From: JAVZOV01 sp049976445 | Lineage (GTDB): Archaea; Thermoproteota; Thermoprotei; Gearchaeales; WAQG01 | Assembly: GCA_049976445.1 (NCBI GenBank) | Contig: JBMFIF010000035.1 | Span: 1-18,357 of the forward strand | Reading direction: 5' to 3' | DNA: 18,357 bases | Position numbers and translations under genes: made by a program | Shown here: piece by piece, positions 6,769 through 15,104 of the stretch | Layout of the letters: every line of letters starts with the position of its first letter | How positions within the stretch are numbered: position 1 is the stretch's first letter | Notes under the pieces: generated by a model | The model's database searches: none | Told to the model about the DNA's origin: nothing | What the model saw: only the letters and a program-made list of their open reading frames with translations

Positions 6769-7794
6769 TCAAAATGTATACAAAAAATTTGCTTTTTTAA
6801 AATAAGTTTCGCTGTTCATTATATTACTAGTATTATTAGTGAAATAGTTTACCAATTCTTTAGTATCGATAGTGTTCATTTTCTGAATATTATAAAGAGC
6901 AATACCGCTTGCTATTATATCTGCAGTAGATCCAGGATTTAAATTGAGTTCATTCAACTTTTTATCTAGTTCTTTAAGCATTTTCAAACCTTTTTTACTA
7001 TAAATTTTTCTCAACTTTTTTATTTTGTTTGCTTCATTCATAATTAGGATGGCTATTTCTTTATTGCTTTTTCTGATTATAAGGCTATCTGGCCTGTTAG
7101 ATAATAAGTGAATGTATGCTGAAACTATTGAATTATTCCATCCAATTTTACTAAGATTTTTCTCTATGAATTTTTTTACAAAAATAGACTCAGGATAACC
7201 ATTTATTAGTTCTCTGCTTACAATATCCCATGATGCAGATTCAGTAAGAACATCCCACAATGTATAGTTATTTCTTTTAAGTTCGTACTCGAAATTTTCT
7301 GCATAGACATCGGGTAAATCTGTTTTTTCTGGCTTACCTTTCTTAATATATGATGGTGATGCCTCTCTAATAGCTTTATAAAACATTATGGCATCATCTA
7401 TACTGCTATTTTTCATGATATTGCGTGCTTTTGATACAATTTCTCTAATATTTAGTTTTGGTAAACATTGTGCTGCACTAGCAGCTAATGGGATAAGAAG
7501 CGTTGCTAATCCCAAACTTGTATTACCGCCTCCATGAATCTTTTTAGTAAATTTGACTGCAAGATAAATAGCTTTTCCAATTTCTATTTGGTTATTATTT
7601 AACGATCTATTAAAAACTTCAATAAAAATAGGTTGCATTACGTGACTAGTTATAAGAAAGTCTTCAAATTTTGTATCTTTATGATCATGAAATCGATGTA
7701 CATTACCTGGTTTAGGATATGCCGCTACTTCAAGGGAAATTGCAGATGATAAAGCTATGGAAATTAAGTAGCTGTAGTTTATTTGAGACTTCAT
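6769..7794 (-). CDS. CitG/MdcB-family (triphosphoribosyl-dephospho-CoA synthase-like) protein
   Basis: The 341-aa protein shows the family blocks in order. LEVAAYPKPGNVHRFHDHKD is at residues 21-40 (P27-K-P-G-N), then FEDFLITSH. IHGGGNTSLGLATLLIPLA lies around residues 86-104, and NPGSTADIIASG at 286-297. In bacteria CitG/MdcB make the triphosphoribosyl-dephospho-CoA precursor of the citrate or malonate lyase acyl-carrier prosthetic group. No lyase genes are seen here, and archaeal homologues have no established role, so a different nucleotide-transfer reaction is likely. It starts 15 bp after the nurA stop on the same strand and is surely cotranscribed with it. The upstream AGTGAAGAAGTT gives a plausible ribosome binding site. 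Convergent with the VKOR gene. Confidence 0.75.
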   Translation of the reverse strand: MKSQINYSYLISIALSSAISLEVAAYPKPGNVHRFHDHKDTKFEDFLITSHVMQPIFIEVFNRSLNNNQIEIGKAIYLAVKFTKKIHGGGNTSLGLATLLIPLAASAAQCLPKLNIREIVSKARNIMKNSSIDDAIMFYKAIREASPSYIKKGKPEKTDLPDVYAENFEYELKRNNYTLWDVLTESASWDIVSRELINGYPESIFVKKFIEKNLSKIGWNNSIVSAYIHLLSNRPDSLIIRKSNKEIAILIMNEANKIKKLRKIYSKKGLKMLKELDKKLNELNLNPGSTADIIASGIALYNIQKMNTIDTKELVNYFTNNTSNIMNSETYFKKANFLYTF

Positions 7795-7809
7795 AACTTC
7801 TTCACTAAA

Positions 7810-9060
7810 TTACAAAACACCGTGTCTCTTATAGAACACCTTACCAGTTTCCTTAACAGTAAGAGTAATATTTTTCTCTTTGCTGACTTTTCTGAGCTCT
7901 TCACTTATTAAATTATATATTAATTCTTTATCTGTATTTTTCAAGGTAGCATTTTCATGAGCTCTTAATAATGCATAAGGATATCCTTTACCTTTCGCTT
8001 GCCGTGAAAGTGATATCTGAGACGCTATACTAAGATGCACATCATCAATATAAGATGATGCCCATCCAGGCATTTCAACTCTCATAATATCGTTTTCATC
8101 AACTTTAATATAGAAACCCTTAATATCAATATTTCTATTATGTTCTAGTACTAAATTACGTACTTGAAAAAGTGGACCTCTTTCATAAACTTTAAGTCGT
8201 TTAAGAAAAAGGTTTTTATCATTAATCATAGAATATTTCAAACATGGAGAATCATCACCCTTCTCTAATATACATCTATTACACGATAATTCAGAAGCAC
8301 AAATCACGCCTCTTATTAATGCATTAAGAAAACCTCTACTTAATGAATGATAAATACCTAAAGGTATTACATTAAGTTTTCTCATACTATCAATGAAATC
8401 TCTTACTGTGTCAACGAGTAGCGCTTGATCCTCAGTCGAATAATTTCCTGCATATGACATTGATAAGGATCCATCAAAAAGAAGAAATACTTTTTTATCC
8501 TTATTTAGATTGTACATAATTCTTCCTATCAAATTCTCTATTAATTCGAATTGCCAAATTTCTAAATCAACTTCTTTCATAATACGCCATGAATTCCTTT
8601 GCGACCTAGGCTTAACAAAGAGTTCTCTACCTATCTTCAACTCAACAATGTTATCAATTTTATATCCTCCTGTAATTATTTTAGGAGCATATATAAATGC
8701 CGCCACATTCATGACTGATATTAAAGGTTTAATGTGAATGTCAGGTTCTATCCAGCTGGAATCGATCCCTATTACAATATTTTTTGTTCGAGCATCTGCA
8801 GAATCAGGATTTATTATAGGTGGCATGATTAAATTAACAGGTTCTAATGGTATGTCAACCTCATTAAGAATTGTGAGTGTTGATGGATCATTTTTTATAA
8901 TATTTGATATCTTATCGGAATCTCCATTGAAAAGTTTATAAGAGTCAAGTTCATTCATAATCTCAGTATAATCCATTAAGTCATTTAATATTAATTCAAT
9001 TTTTTCTCTGACTTGTCTTCCTATATCAGCTATTAATGATAACTTACCATATTCATACAT
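7810..9060 (-). CDS. nurA: NurA-family DNA-repair nuclease with an internal four-cysteine cluster
   Basis: The 416-aa product carries the NurA catalytic pattern: VIGIDSSW with D100, acidic E172/E175 in the following helix, LLFDGSLSMSYAG with D196, and the C-terminal GYPYALLRAHENA with Y360 and H368. NurA is a Mn-dependent 5'-3' exonuclease/endonuclease that docks on the HerA hexamer for DNA end resection. Unusually, residues 254-273 contain C-x5-C-x2-C-x9-C (C254, C260, C263, C273), which could hold zinc or an Fe-S cluster. The ATG follows GGATGA by about 8 nt, with a TATA box at 9091-9098. It heads a two-gene unit with the CitG-family gene. A MITE lies just upstream of its promoter. Confidence 0.85.
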   Translation of the reverse strand: MYEYGKLSLIADIGRQVREKIELILNDLMDYTEIMNELDSYKLFNGDSDKISNIIKNDPSTLTILNEVDIPLEPVNLIMPPIINPDSADARTKNIVIGIDSSWIEPDIHIKPLISVMNVAAFIYAPKIITGGYKIDNIVELKIGRELFVKPRSQRNSWRIMKEVDLEIWQFELIENLIGRIMYNLNKDKKVFLLFDGSLSMSYAGNYSTEDQALLVDTVRDFIDSMRKLNVIPLGIYHSLSRGFLNALIRGVICASELSCNRCILEKGDDSPCLKYSMINDKNLFLKRLKVYERGPLFQVRNLVLEHNRNIDIKGFYIKVDENDIMRVEMPGWASSYIDDVHLSIASQISLSRQAKGKGYPYALLRAHENATLKNTDKELIYNLISEELRKVSKEKNITLTVKETGKVFYKRHGVL

Positions 9061-9090
9061 TACATTTCATCCTTAATATACACAAAGAAA

Positions 9091-9098
9091 TATAAAAA
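9091..9098 (-). promoter_or_regulatory. TATA box of nurA
   Basis: On the minus strand this reads TTTTTATA, about 34 nt before the nurA ATG, giving a short leader that contains the GGATGA ribosome binding site. It lies 43 bp from the nearer end of the MITE at 9142-9231. Confidence 0.45.
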
Positions 9099-9141
9099 TG
9101 CTAAGGTTCAAGCAAACGTTCTTCTTTCCATCCAAAAGAGA

Positions 9142-9231
9142 GGTGGTCTCAGCTTTTCATGATAAAATTCCTTTACACAACTATTTATGGAACAGAACAC
9201 TTAAACTTTAACATAACATGCAAAGACTACT
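9142..9231 (+). mobile_element. MITE copy A (90 bp), complete
   Basis: The element starts GGTGGTCTCAGCTTTTCATG and ends ACATGCAAAGACTACT; the right end inverted is a diverged match of the left end. It is flanked by CAAAAGAGA (9133-9141) and CAAAAGGGA (9232-9240), a 9-bp target duplication with one mismatch. The interior (ACACAA, TATTTAT, GAACAGAAC, CTTAAACTTTAACAT) is nearly identical to the copy at 18281. It has no coding capacity. The decayed ends suggest an older insertion. It separates the end of etfA from the nurA promoter. Confidence 0.8.
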
Positions 9232-9265
9232 CAAAAGGGAAAAATTTTAGTTGAAATTATTTTGA

Positions 9266-10291
9266 TTATGAACTTTTCTTAATTTTTAATTGATTAAGTT
9301 GTCGTATCATCTCTGAAACAACCTCAATAGCATCGCCAACTATTCCATAATCTGCAGCTTTAAAGATGCGAGCTTCAGGATCTTTGTTTATTGCCACTAT
9401 TATTGATGATTGCTGCATACCAGCGAGATGTTGAACGGCACCGGAAATACCTACTGCCATGTAAAGCTTTGGTCTAACAGTTTTTCCAGTCTGTCCAACT
9501 TGTCTATCCTTAGGTATCCATCCCATATCTACAACCTTTCTAGAAGCGCCCATGCCAGCATTGAGCAATTTAGCTAATTCTTCGATAAGCTTAAAGTTTT
9601 CAGGTTTACCAAGTCCATATCCTCCAGAAACTACAATTTTAGCTTTATCAGGTAACGGTATATCACTCTCCTCCCTTTTAGGTATAAACTCTATCATTTT
9701 TGCGCCCGGATTAAGTTTGTCGAGATCAAGATTAACTTTAATTATTTCAGCTTTATGATTACTAATTTTCTGCGGTATTTCAAATACGCCTGGCCTGGCG
9801 GATGCCATTTGAGGTCTATGCTTTTTGCATAATATATGTGCAAGGATAGTATGACCAAAAGCTGGTCTGATCATATCTATATTACCATCAGGAAGAACTT
9901 GAAAATCTGTGCAATCTGCGGCTAAACCAGTTTCTATAATAGAATGTAATCTACCACCCAATTCTCTTCCATTTTTAGTGGCCGCAAAAAATACAGCTTC
10001 AGGCTTATAACTATTAATAAGCTGCGCTAAAGCTTCAGTATATAGTTCTGGTGAATAATCTTTAAGTTTAGGATGTTCAACAACGTATATTTTATCTAAT
10101 GGATATTCAATTACCTCATCAATTAAGTTCTCATTACCATAATGTAATAGTACTCCAGCTAAATGAACTCCTCTTTTATCTGCCAATTCTCTAGTTTTAC
10201 TGATAAGCTGAAGTGATGGTTCGCGTACATGCCCATTCCTGTGTTCGAGAAAAACCCAGATACCTTTATATTGTGAAATATCACCTATCAT
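9266..10291 (-). CDS. etfA: Electron transfer flavoprotein alpha subunit
   Basis: The 341-aa product has the complete EtfA FAD-binding domain. GMGASRKVVDMGWIPKDRQV spans residues 246-265 (R251), followed by QVGQTGKTVRP, GISGAVQHLAGM (281-292), AINKDPEARIF and YGIVGD with D320. The N-terminal domain shares the EtfB fold. It pairs with EtfB, encoded 10 bp upstream, to form a soluble FAD heterodimer that moves electrons between flavin dehydrogenases and a quinone oxidoreductase or ferredoxin. A strong ribosome binding site AGGTGAT precedes the ATG by about 6 nt. No ferredoxin domain is fused, and no FixC/FixX or acyl-CoA dehydrogenase gene is adjacent, so the electron partner is encoded elsewhere. 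Confidence 0.95.
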   Translation of the reverse strand: MIGDISQYKGIWVFLEHRNGHVREPSLQLISKTRELADKRGVHLAGVLLHYGNENLIDEVIEYPLDKIYVVEHPKLKDYSPELYTEALAQLINSYKPEAVFFAATKNGRELGGRLHSIIETGLAADCTDFQVLPDGNIDMIRPAFGHTILAHILCKKHRPQMASARPGVFEIPQKISNHKAEIIKVNLDLDKLNPGAKMIEFIPKREESDIPLPDKAKIVVSGGYGLGKPENFKLIEELAKLLNAGMGASRKVVDMGWIPKDRQVGQTGKTVRPKLYMAVGISGAVQHLAGMQQSSIIVAINKDPEARIFKAADYGIVGDAIEVVSEMIRQLNQLKIKKSS

Positions 10292-10301
10292 TGCATATCA
10301 C

Positions 10302-11117
10302 CTACGAATCAAGCTCAATTATGCCATCCTTAATTAGATAATCAATTAATTGCTTGACATTATCTTTCGTATTACCAGTTAATATAATATTTTTTCTTTT
10401 CGGCAAAACGACATTATCTATCTTACTTACTATAGTTGGTGAACCAGCAAGACCTATCTTAGTTATATCTAGCTTTAAATAATCTGCATTCCATTCCAAA
10501 ATTACATTCGCACGTTTGGCTTTAAGTAATCCAGTTATTGTAGGTTGTCTAGGTGTATTAGAACCAAAATTGACCGTAATTACAGCTGGTAATGTAGACT
10601 CCCAAATCTCATAACCATCTTCAACCACACGTTTAGCAATAACTTTATTATCTTTTAACTCAACACTTGAAACATAAGTGATCTGAGGTAAACCAAGATG
10701 CCCTGCCACGCCCGGTCCTACATGACCTGTAGAACTATCCGTAGTTTCCTCGCCAAAAAATATTAAATCATATTTACCAAATTCTTCACTAATTCTTTTT
10801 ATGGCTTCACTTAAAGTATAAGCTGTTGCTGCAGTATCAGCGCCAGCCATTCTTCTATCAGTTAATAAGATAGCTCTATCAGCTCCCATGCCTATAGCTT
10901 TTTCTAATGATTTTCTAAAGAATGGTGGGCCCATTGTAACAACGATAATTTCACCACCATGTTTTTCTTTCAATTGTAATGCCATCTCTAAAGCATTCAG
11001 GTCAGGTGGATTAATATCACTTTCAACACCAGTTCTTCTTAAAGTTCCAGTCTTAGGATCAATCTCAAGTTGATCAGCTCTTGGAACCTCTTTAATACAT
11101 ACAATAATTCGTAACAC
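10302..11117 (-). CDS. etfB: Electron transfer flavoprotein beta subunit
   Basis: The 271-aa EtfB opens with MLRIIVCIKEVPRADQLEID and has the adenine-nucleotide-fold signatures: INPPDLNALEMALQLKE, VTMGPPFFRKSLEKAIGMGADRAI (split here as V60-G63 onward), AGADTAATAYTL (91-102) and TTDSSTGHVGPGVAGHLGLP (125-144). The AGADT and VGP motifs resemble bifurcating-type EtfB, where a second FAD replaces the AMP of mitochondrial EtfB. That assignment is inference. GTG 11117 is preceded by GGGATG about 5 nt upstream; TATA candidates on the minus strand lie near 11171-11180 and 11150-11160. It is transcribed divergently from the BtpA-family gene and together with etfA. Confidence 0.93.
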   Translation of the reverse strand: MLRIIVCIKEVPRADQLEIDPKTGTLRRTGVESDINPPDLNALEMALQLKEKHGGEIIVVTMGPPFFRKSLEKAIGMGADRAILLTDRRMAGADTAATAYTLSEAIKRISEEFGKYDLIFFGEETTDSSTGHVGPGVAGHLGLPQITYVSSVELKDNKVIAKRVVEDGYEIWESTLPAVITVNFGSNTPRQPTITGLLKAKRANVILEWNADYLKLDITKIGLAGSPTIVSKIDNVVLPKRKNIILTGNTKDNVKQLIDYLIKDGIIELDS

Positions 11118-11170
11118 GATCGCATCCCAAGCATGTATACCTTACAGTTGGATATATACTTAATTCTAGT

Positions 11171-11180
11171 TTATATATCT
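11171..11180 (-). promoter_or_regulatory. TATA box candidate of the etfBA operon
   Basis: AGATATATAA on the minus strand, centred ~58 nt before the GTG of etfB, predicting a ~30-nt leader with the GGGATG site. A second AT-rich candidate at 11150-11160 is possible. Confidence 0.35.
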
Positions 11181-11259
11181 GATAGTTTAACAGTTCAATA
11201 ATAATTTTTTACTTAAATGATAACATTAAATTATTATTACTAAAACCAAATAATCATGC

Positions 11260-11267
11260 TTTTAAAC
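11260..11267 (+). promoter_or_regulatory. TATA box of the BtpA-family gene, leaderless spacing
   Basis: TTTTAAAC centred about 28 nt before ATG 11291, with no Shine-Dalgarno motif between. This fits a leaderless transcript, divergent from etfBA. Confidence 0.4.
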
Positions 11268-11290
11268 TTGTAATAATATTTGAGTATAGT

Positions 11291-12097
11291 ATGGAACCCT
11301 TTGGTATAGAAAAACCAATCATAGGTGTCATACATTTACTGCCTCTTCCTGGCTCTCCTAAAGGACAAAGTTTTGATTCTGTACTAAAAAGAGCAGTATC
11401 AGAAGCATTAATCCTAGAAGAAGGTGGTGTAGACGGATTAATTATTGAAAACTTTGGAGACGCACCATATGTGAAAGATAATGCAAGTCCTGAAACTATA
11501 GCATTTATGACAGCAATCGCAAAAGAAATATCCATGTCAGTTTCACTGCCTTTAGGAATTAATATATTACGGAACTGTGTGGATTCTGCAATAGCTGTGG
11601 CCGCAGCTACTGGTGGAAAGTTTGTAAGGGCAAATGTGTGGGTAGGAGTATATATAACCGATCAGGGAGTAATCGAGGGTAAAGCACATAATATCCTAAG
11701 ATTTCGTAAAGCATTGGGGGCTGATCATATTAAAATCTTTGCAGATGTACGTGTTAAACATGCTCATCCTATAGTTCCGATTAGTATTGAGGATGAGGTG
11801 AAAGATAATATTGAAAGAGGTTTAGCTGATGCTTTAATAGTAACAGGTCCTAGAACAGGACAACCTCCATCATCCGACTATGTATCTAATGTTAAAAAGG
11901 TTGCTGGCGAAGTACCGGTTTTGATAGGAAGCGGGCTTAACTTAAATAACACTAAAGAACTACTTACCATAGCCGATGGTGCAATAGTAGGGACATTTTT
12001 TAAAGTTGATGGAATAATAACAAACCCTATCGATATAAAGAGGGTACGCTCTTTGATCTCTTTAGTGAAAGAATTAAGAAAAATCAAACAAAAATAA
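11291..12097 (+). CDS. BtpA/SgcQ-family TIM-barrel protein
   Basis: This 268-aa protein matches the BtpA family (COG0434). It has an N-terminal KPIIGVIHLLPLPGSPKG, then GGVDGLIIENFGDAPY, VRANVWVGVYITDQG, IFADVRVKHAHPI and ADALIVTGPRTGQPPSSDY, and a C-terminal VLIGSGLNLNN plus DGAIVGTFFK phosphate-binding-like ending. The family has a TIM-barrel fold; BtpA is needed for photosystem I stability in cyanobacteria, and SgcQ is a sugar-operon protein. The reaction in Archaea is unknown. The length is normal and the gene looks intact. It ends one base before the convergent MetE-type gene, so the two transcripts probably overlap at their 3' ends. Confidence 0.88.
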   Translation: MEPFGIEKPIIGVIHLLPLPGSPKGQSFDSVLKRAVSEALILEEGGVDGLIIENFGDAPYVKDNASPETIAFMTAIAKEISMSVSLPLGINILRNCVDSAIAVAAATGGKFVRANVWVGVYITDQGVIEGKAHNILRFRKALGADHIKIFADVRVKHAHPIVPISIEDEVKDNIERGLADALIVTGPRTGQPPSSDYVSNVKKVAGEVPVLIGSGLNLNNTKELLTIADGAIVGTFFKVDGIITNPIDIKRVRSLISLVKELRKIKQK

Positions 12098-12098
12098 A

Positions 12099-13115
12099 CT
12101 ATATTTTTATATAATTTTTTTCGTAACCTTTAGCTTTAAGTTCTTTTCGCACAATCTCTGTAGCCTTAGTCATTACAACTAATTTTTGGTATGCTATTGA
12201 CCTAGGTTGAAGTTTTAAACCACAATCTGGGTTAACATAAACATGGTATGGTCCCATGATCTCCACAGCTTTTCTGATCGCATTAGTTACATCTTCTACA
12301 TTCTCAATCTTTTTATTATGAACATCTATTACACCAAATCCTATCTCTTTTCCAGAGGAATGTATTTTGTTCAATATATCAAGCTCTTTGAAGTTTCTAT
12401 TAGCAAATTCTAATGCAAATTGACTTACCATTAATTCATCGAGATATGGGATTAATCTTCTATATTCTCCGTAACACACATGAAGACCAATCTTCATACG
12501 TAATCCCTCTATAGCTTTATTAATAGCATGTACAGCCCAATGAACTTCGTTTTCATGTGTTGGAAGTGCTGGTTCATCAATCTGTATAAAAACATTACCA
12601 GCATCTTGTAATGCTTTTAATTCTTTATTAATGATTTTAGCCAATTCGAAAGTTAACTCTTCTTTTGAACTATAATATTCATTGAAACTCCATTCCGCAA
12701 TAGTATAAGGACCTGTTATTGTCATTTTGACGACATTTCTGCTTGAAACGTTTCTTAAAAATTTATACTCATCGACTATCATAGGACCTTTGTATTCAAG
12801 TGGTCCAATCACAGCAGGTTTTTTATAATATGCATTACCCCATACTCTTACAGGATCATAAAATTTAAAACCACCTATACGTTCAGCAAAGAATTCGACC
12901 ATTTCATCCCTTCTTTGTTCTCCATCGCTAGGTATATCAATACCTGCACGTTCTTGATCAGCAACAACAGTTACAACAGCATCATCATAAGCCTCCTTTA
13001 AATCCTCTACAGAAATTCGCTTTCTTTTGTAAGCCTTAATCATTTCTCTTAACCATTTAGGCCTAGGATAGCTTCCTATTACAGATGTAGGTAATATTGG
13101 TAATTCATATTCCAT
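12099..13115 (-). CDS. metE: Methionine synthase catalytic half (MetE C-terminal domain protein, core MetE)
   Basis: The 338-aa product corresponds to the C-terminal barrel of cobalamin-independent methionine synthase. The N-terminal PTSVIGSYPRPKWLRE and the SDGEQRRDEM motif bind homocysteine and shape the active site. QIDEPALPTHE (D180-E181-P) is conserved, and the zinc ligands are all present: H212 and C214 in LHVCYG, E236 in ALEFANR and C298 in NPDCGL. It should methylate homocysteine to methionine. The ATG abuts the stop codon of the upstream MetE-N gene (TAA directly followed by ATG), with AGGTGAGG as ribosome binding site inside that gene's end. The tight link suggests the two halves work as a split enzyme. 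The methyl donor (a folate, a methanopterin or a corrinoid protein) cannot be told from sequence. Confidence 0.92.
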   Translation of the reverse strand: MEYELPILPTSVIGSYPRPKWLREMIKAYKRKRISVEDLKEAYDDAVVTVVADQERAGIDIPSDGEQRRDEMVEFFAERIGGFKFYDPVRVWGNAYYKKPAVIGPLEYKGPMIVDEYKFLRNVSSRNVVKMTITGPYTIAEWSFNEYYSSKEELTFELAKIINKELKALQDAGNVFIQIDEPALPTHENEVHWAVHAINKAIEGLRMKIGLHVCYGEYRRLIPYLDELMVSQFALEFANRNFKELDILNKIHSSGKEIGFGVIDVHNKKIENVEDVTNAIRKAVEIMGPYHVYVNPDCGLKLQPRSIAYQKLVVMTKATEIVRKELKAKGYEKNYIKI

Positions 13116-14081
13116 TTACCTCACCTTCCTAGATGATTTAACTAAAACTCTTAACTTTTTAAAGGCAACACTTTCAGGAATAAAATCCATCATAGAACTT
13201 GGTGTAATAAAAAATTCCTTTGGTTTCATCTTAATGATCTCTTTTACTAAACTTTTTAAGATACTTACACGTTCCATCTTTGTGTTACGAGAATCAACAA
13301 GTCCAACAGCTAATGCAACATCTTTAACGTCAAAGTTTCTAAGATTAGTTAAAGGTTCCTGTATTGACGTGAAATCTAAACCTAAAATATCATACACATT
13401 CTTAATAGATAATACATGAAAGGCAGGCCCAAAATATGTTTGGACCCATATTTTTACATCTAAATTATTTTTAAGCCTCAATAAAGCTTCTTTAAATAAT
13501 TCTAAAGTAGGTGTATCAGTAATTTTTATTAGAAATGGTTCATGCAGTTCTACAATCTTTGCTCCTTTTTCTACTAATGCTGATGCCTCAGTATGTAATA
13601 CTGATGCTAAATCTATTATTAGATCCTTCATCGATGAATAATATTTATTTTCAGACATCAAAGCAAAAGTTAAAGGACCAGGTAACATTGCATGCACATG
13701 AAACCCAAATTCACCTGCAATTTGCATATTACTTTTATACCAATCTACGGTAACTGGGTTTTCGAGTTTAATCGAGTTTTCAATTACTGGTATTCTGTAG
13801 TAAAAATTATTATCGAAGAATCTAAACAATGGGCCCTGTCTCATACCTTTCACAGAGGAAGAAAATGGACTGAATAGATCATCCCACAGATAAAGGCCAT
13901 GAACAATATTATTGATACCTATCTTCTTTAACCTGAGAATAGTTCTTTTTAAATAATCTGCATAGATACTTTCAAAATCATTTTTTCCAATCTTACCTTC
14001 ATTAACCTTCACTAGTATTCTTGAAAATTTAAACGGACGAGGCAATCCTCCTATCAAAACTGGTTTGACCTCTTCTGACAT
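13116..14081 (-). CDS. MetE N-terminal-half protein (Meth_synt_1-like)
   Basis: This 321-aa TIM-barrel protein is related to the downstream catalytic half (IGGLPRPFKF versus IGSYPRPKWL; HAMLPGPLTFA versus MTITGPYTIA; ELHEPFL versus QIDEPAL). It lacks the zinc ligands: the LHVCYG position reads VQTYFG (213-218) and the NPDCGL position reads TPSSMM. It therefore matches the non-catalytic N-terminal half of full-length MetE, which helps bind the methyl donor. As a separate gene abutting the catalytic half it should form the other part of a split methionine synthase. The ATG is preceded by AAAAAGGTAT. Alternative: an independent homocysteine- or folate-binding paralogue, but the gene pairing argues against that. 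Confidence 0.82.
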   Translation of the reverse strand: MSEEVKPVLIGGLPRPFKFSRILVKVNEGKIGKNDFESIYADYLKRTILRLKKIGINNIVHGLYLWDDLFSPFSSSVKGMRQGPLFRFFDNNFYYRIPVIENSIKLENPVTVDWYKSNMQIAGEFGFHVHAMLPGPLTFALMSENKYYSSMKDLIIDLASVLHTEASALVEKGAKIVELHEPFLIKITDTPTLELFKEALLRLKNNLDVKIWVQTYFGPAFHVLSIKNVYDILGLDFTSIQEPLTNLRNFDVKDVALAVGLVDSRNTKMERVSILKSLVKEIIKMKPKEFFITPSSMMDFIPESVAFKKLRVLVKSSRKVR

Positions 14082-14223
14082 ATACCTTTTTAAAACATAC
14101 TAAAAGATTAAGTTTACTATTTTTAATAACTTCCCTGATTTCCTCTCATCAGTTTTATGCTTCGTTCTTAAATTAAACTGACAAATAATTCTTAAAATCT
14201 ACTTTTAATCAAATGATACTTAT

Positions 14224-14982
14224 TTATCCCCTAAGAAATTTAATAAATTCAACACCACCTTCTAGATCCATTGGAGATGATAATAATATACCATCATAAA
14301 TCTTTCCAAGCTCATCTACAATATTACGAAATTCATCAATCTTCATCATCACATTATTGGACATAGGAATTCCAGCAAGTTTAGCAATTTCTTTTATAAT
14401 TTCAGAATTTTTCTCTGTAGGAACAACTAAGTTAACATAAATTTGTGGCCGCCATCCATACATTGTGAACACATCTAATAAACGTTGATAAAAATTCTTT
14501 GCACTCTCAATACTTAGCATGACTTGAGTTATCATAAAATCTGGTTTCGCACTCAACTTTTTAGAAAGACGCTGAATATCCAATGGAGGACCAGCAACCA
14601 TACCTAACTTTAATGACGCTGTTTTTTCGTCACTTTTTCCCCATAAAACTAATTCCTCAGGCCACGTATCGCTTACTTCGCTCCCCTCGCTAGGTTTATC
14701 TCCTCTCACCACAAGAACTCCGTATATTCCTAGTGCAGCGCACCCATAGATAACACTTTTTAAAGCAATTTTATTCATATTAATAGTTTTCAAATGAACG
14801 ATAGTTTTTACATTAAATCTTTGCAAAAGTATTGATGCAAATATAACACTTGGAATTCTAGGCATGCCAAGAGGAGTATCAGTTATATTAAACGCATCTA
14901 CAAGATTAATAATAGGTTCTATTCGTTTCAACAATTTTTCTATATTTGCTTTAGGCGGCACCAACTCAAAACTAAATAGCAT
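14224..14982 (-). CDS. metF: MetF-like methylenetetrahydrofolate/methylenetetrahydropterin reductase family protein
   Basis: A 252-aa TIM-barrel protein with MetF signatures: SFELVPPK at the first strand (E6, equivalent to the catalytic acid region), FNITDTPLGMPRIPS, IVHLKTINMNK, a VVRGDKPSEG loop (the conserved RGD of MetF, flavin-binding side) and YVNLVVPTEKN near the C terminus. It is shorter than bacterial MetF (~290 aa), mostly at the ends. MetF makes the methyl group passed to homocysteine. Its placement directly upstream of the split MetE genes on the same strand (142 bp apart) fits a local methyl-to-methionine route. The true C1 carrier in this organism is not visible. Start: ATG 14982, with TATA-like TTTTATA at 15002-15008 and leaderless spacing. 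Confidence 0.8.
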   Translation of the reverse strand: MLFSFELVPPKANIEKLLKRIEPIINLVDAFNITDTPLGMPRIPSVIFASILLQRFNVKTIVHLKTINMNKIALKSVIYGCAALGIYGVLVVRGDKPSEGSEVSDTWPEELVLWGKSDEKTASLKLGMVAGPPLDIQRLSKKLSAKPDFMITQVMLSIESAKNFYQRLLDVFTMYGWRPQIYVNLVVPTEKNSEIIKEIAKLAGIPMSNNVMMKIDEFRNIVDELGKIYDGILLSSPMDLEGGVEFIKFLRG

Positions 14983-15001
14983 AAAACAAAAACATTGTCG
15001 C

Positions 15002-15008
15002 TATAAAA
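15002..15008 (-). promoter_or_regulatory. TATA box of the metF-like gene
   Basis: TTTTATA on the minus strand, centred about 23 nt before ATG 14982, with no ribosome binding site between; a leaderless mRNA is predicted. Confidence 0.4.
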
Positions 15009-15104
15009 TAAATTTTTCGTAAAATGAGGAAATCATTCATCTAAGATATTTAACACTCAATTCAAAAATTAGAAAACTTCTTGCTCTATGAGAAAATGAC
15101 ACTC

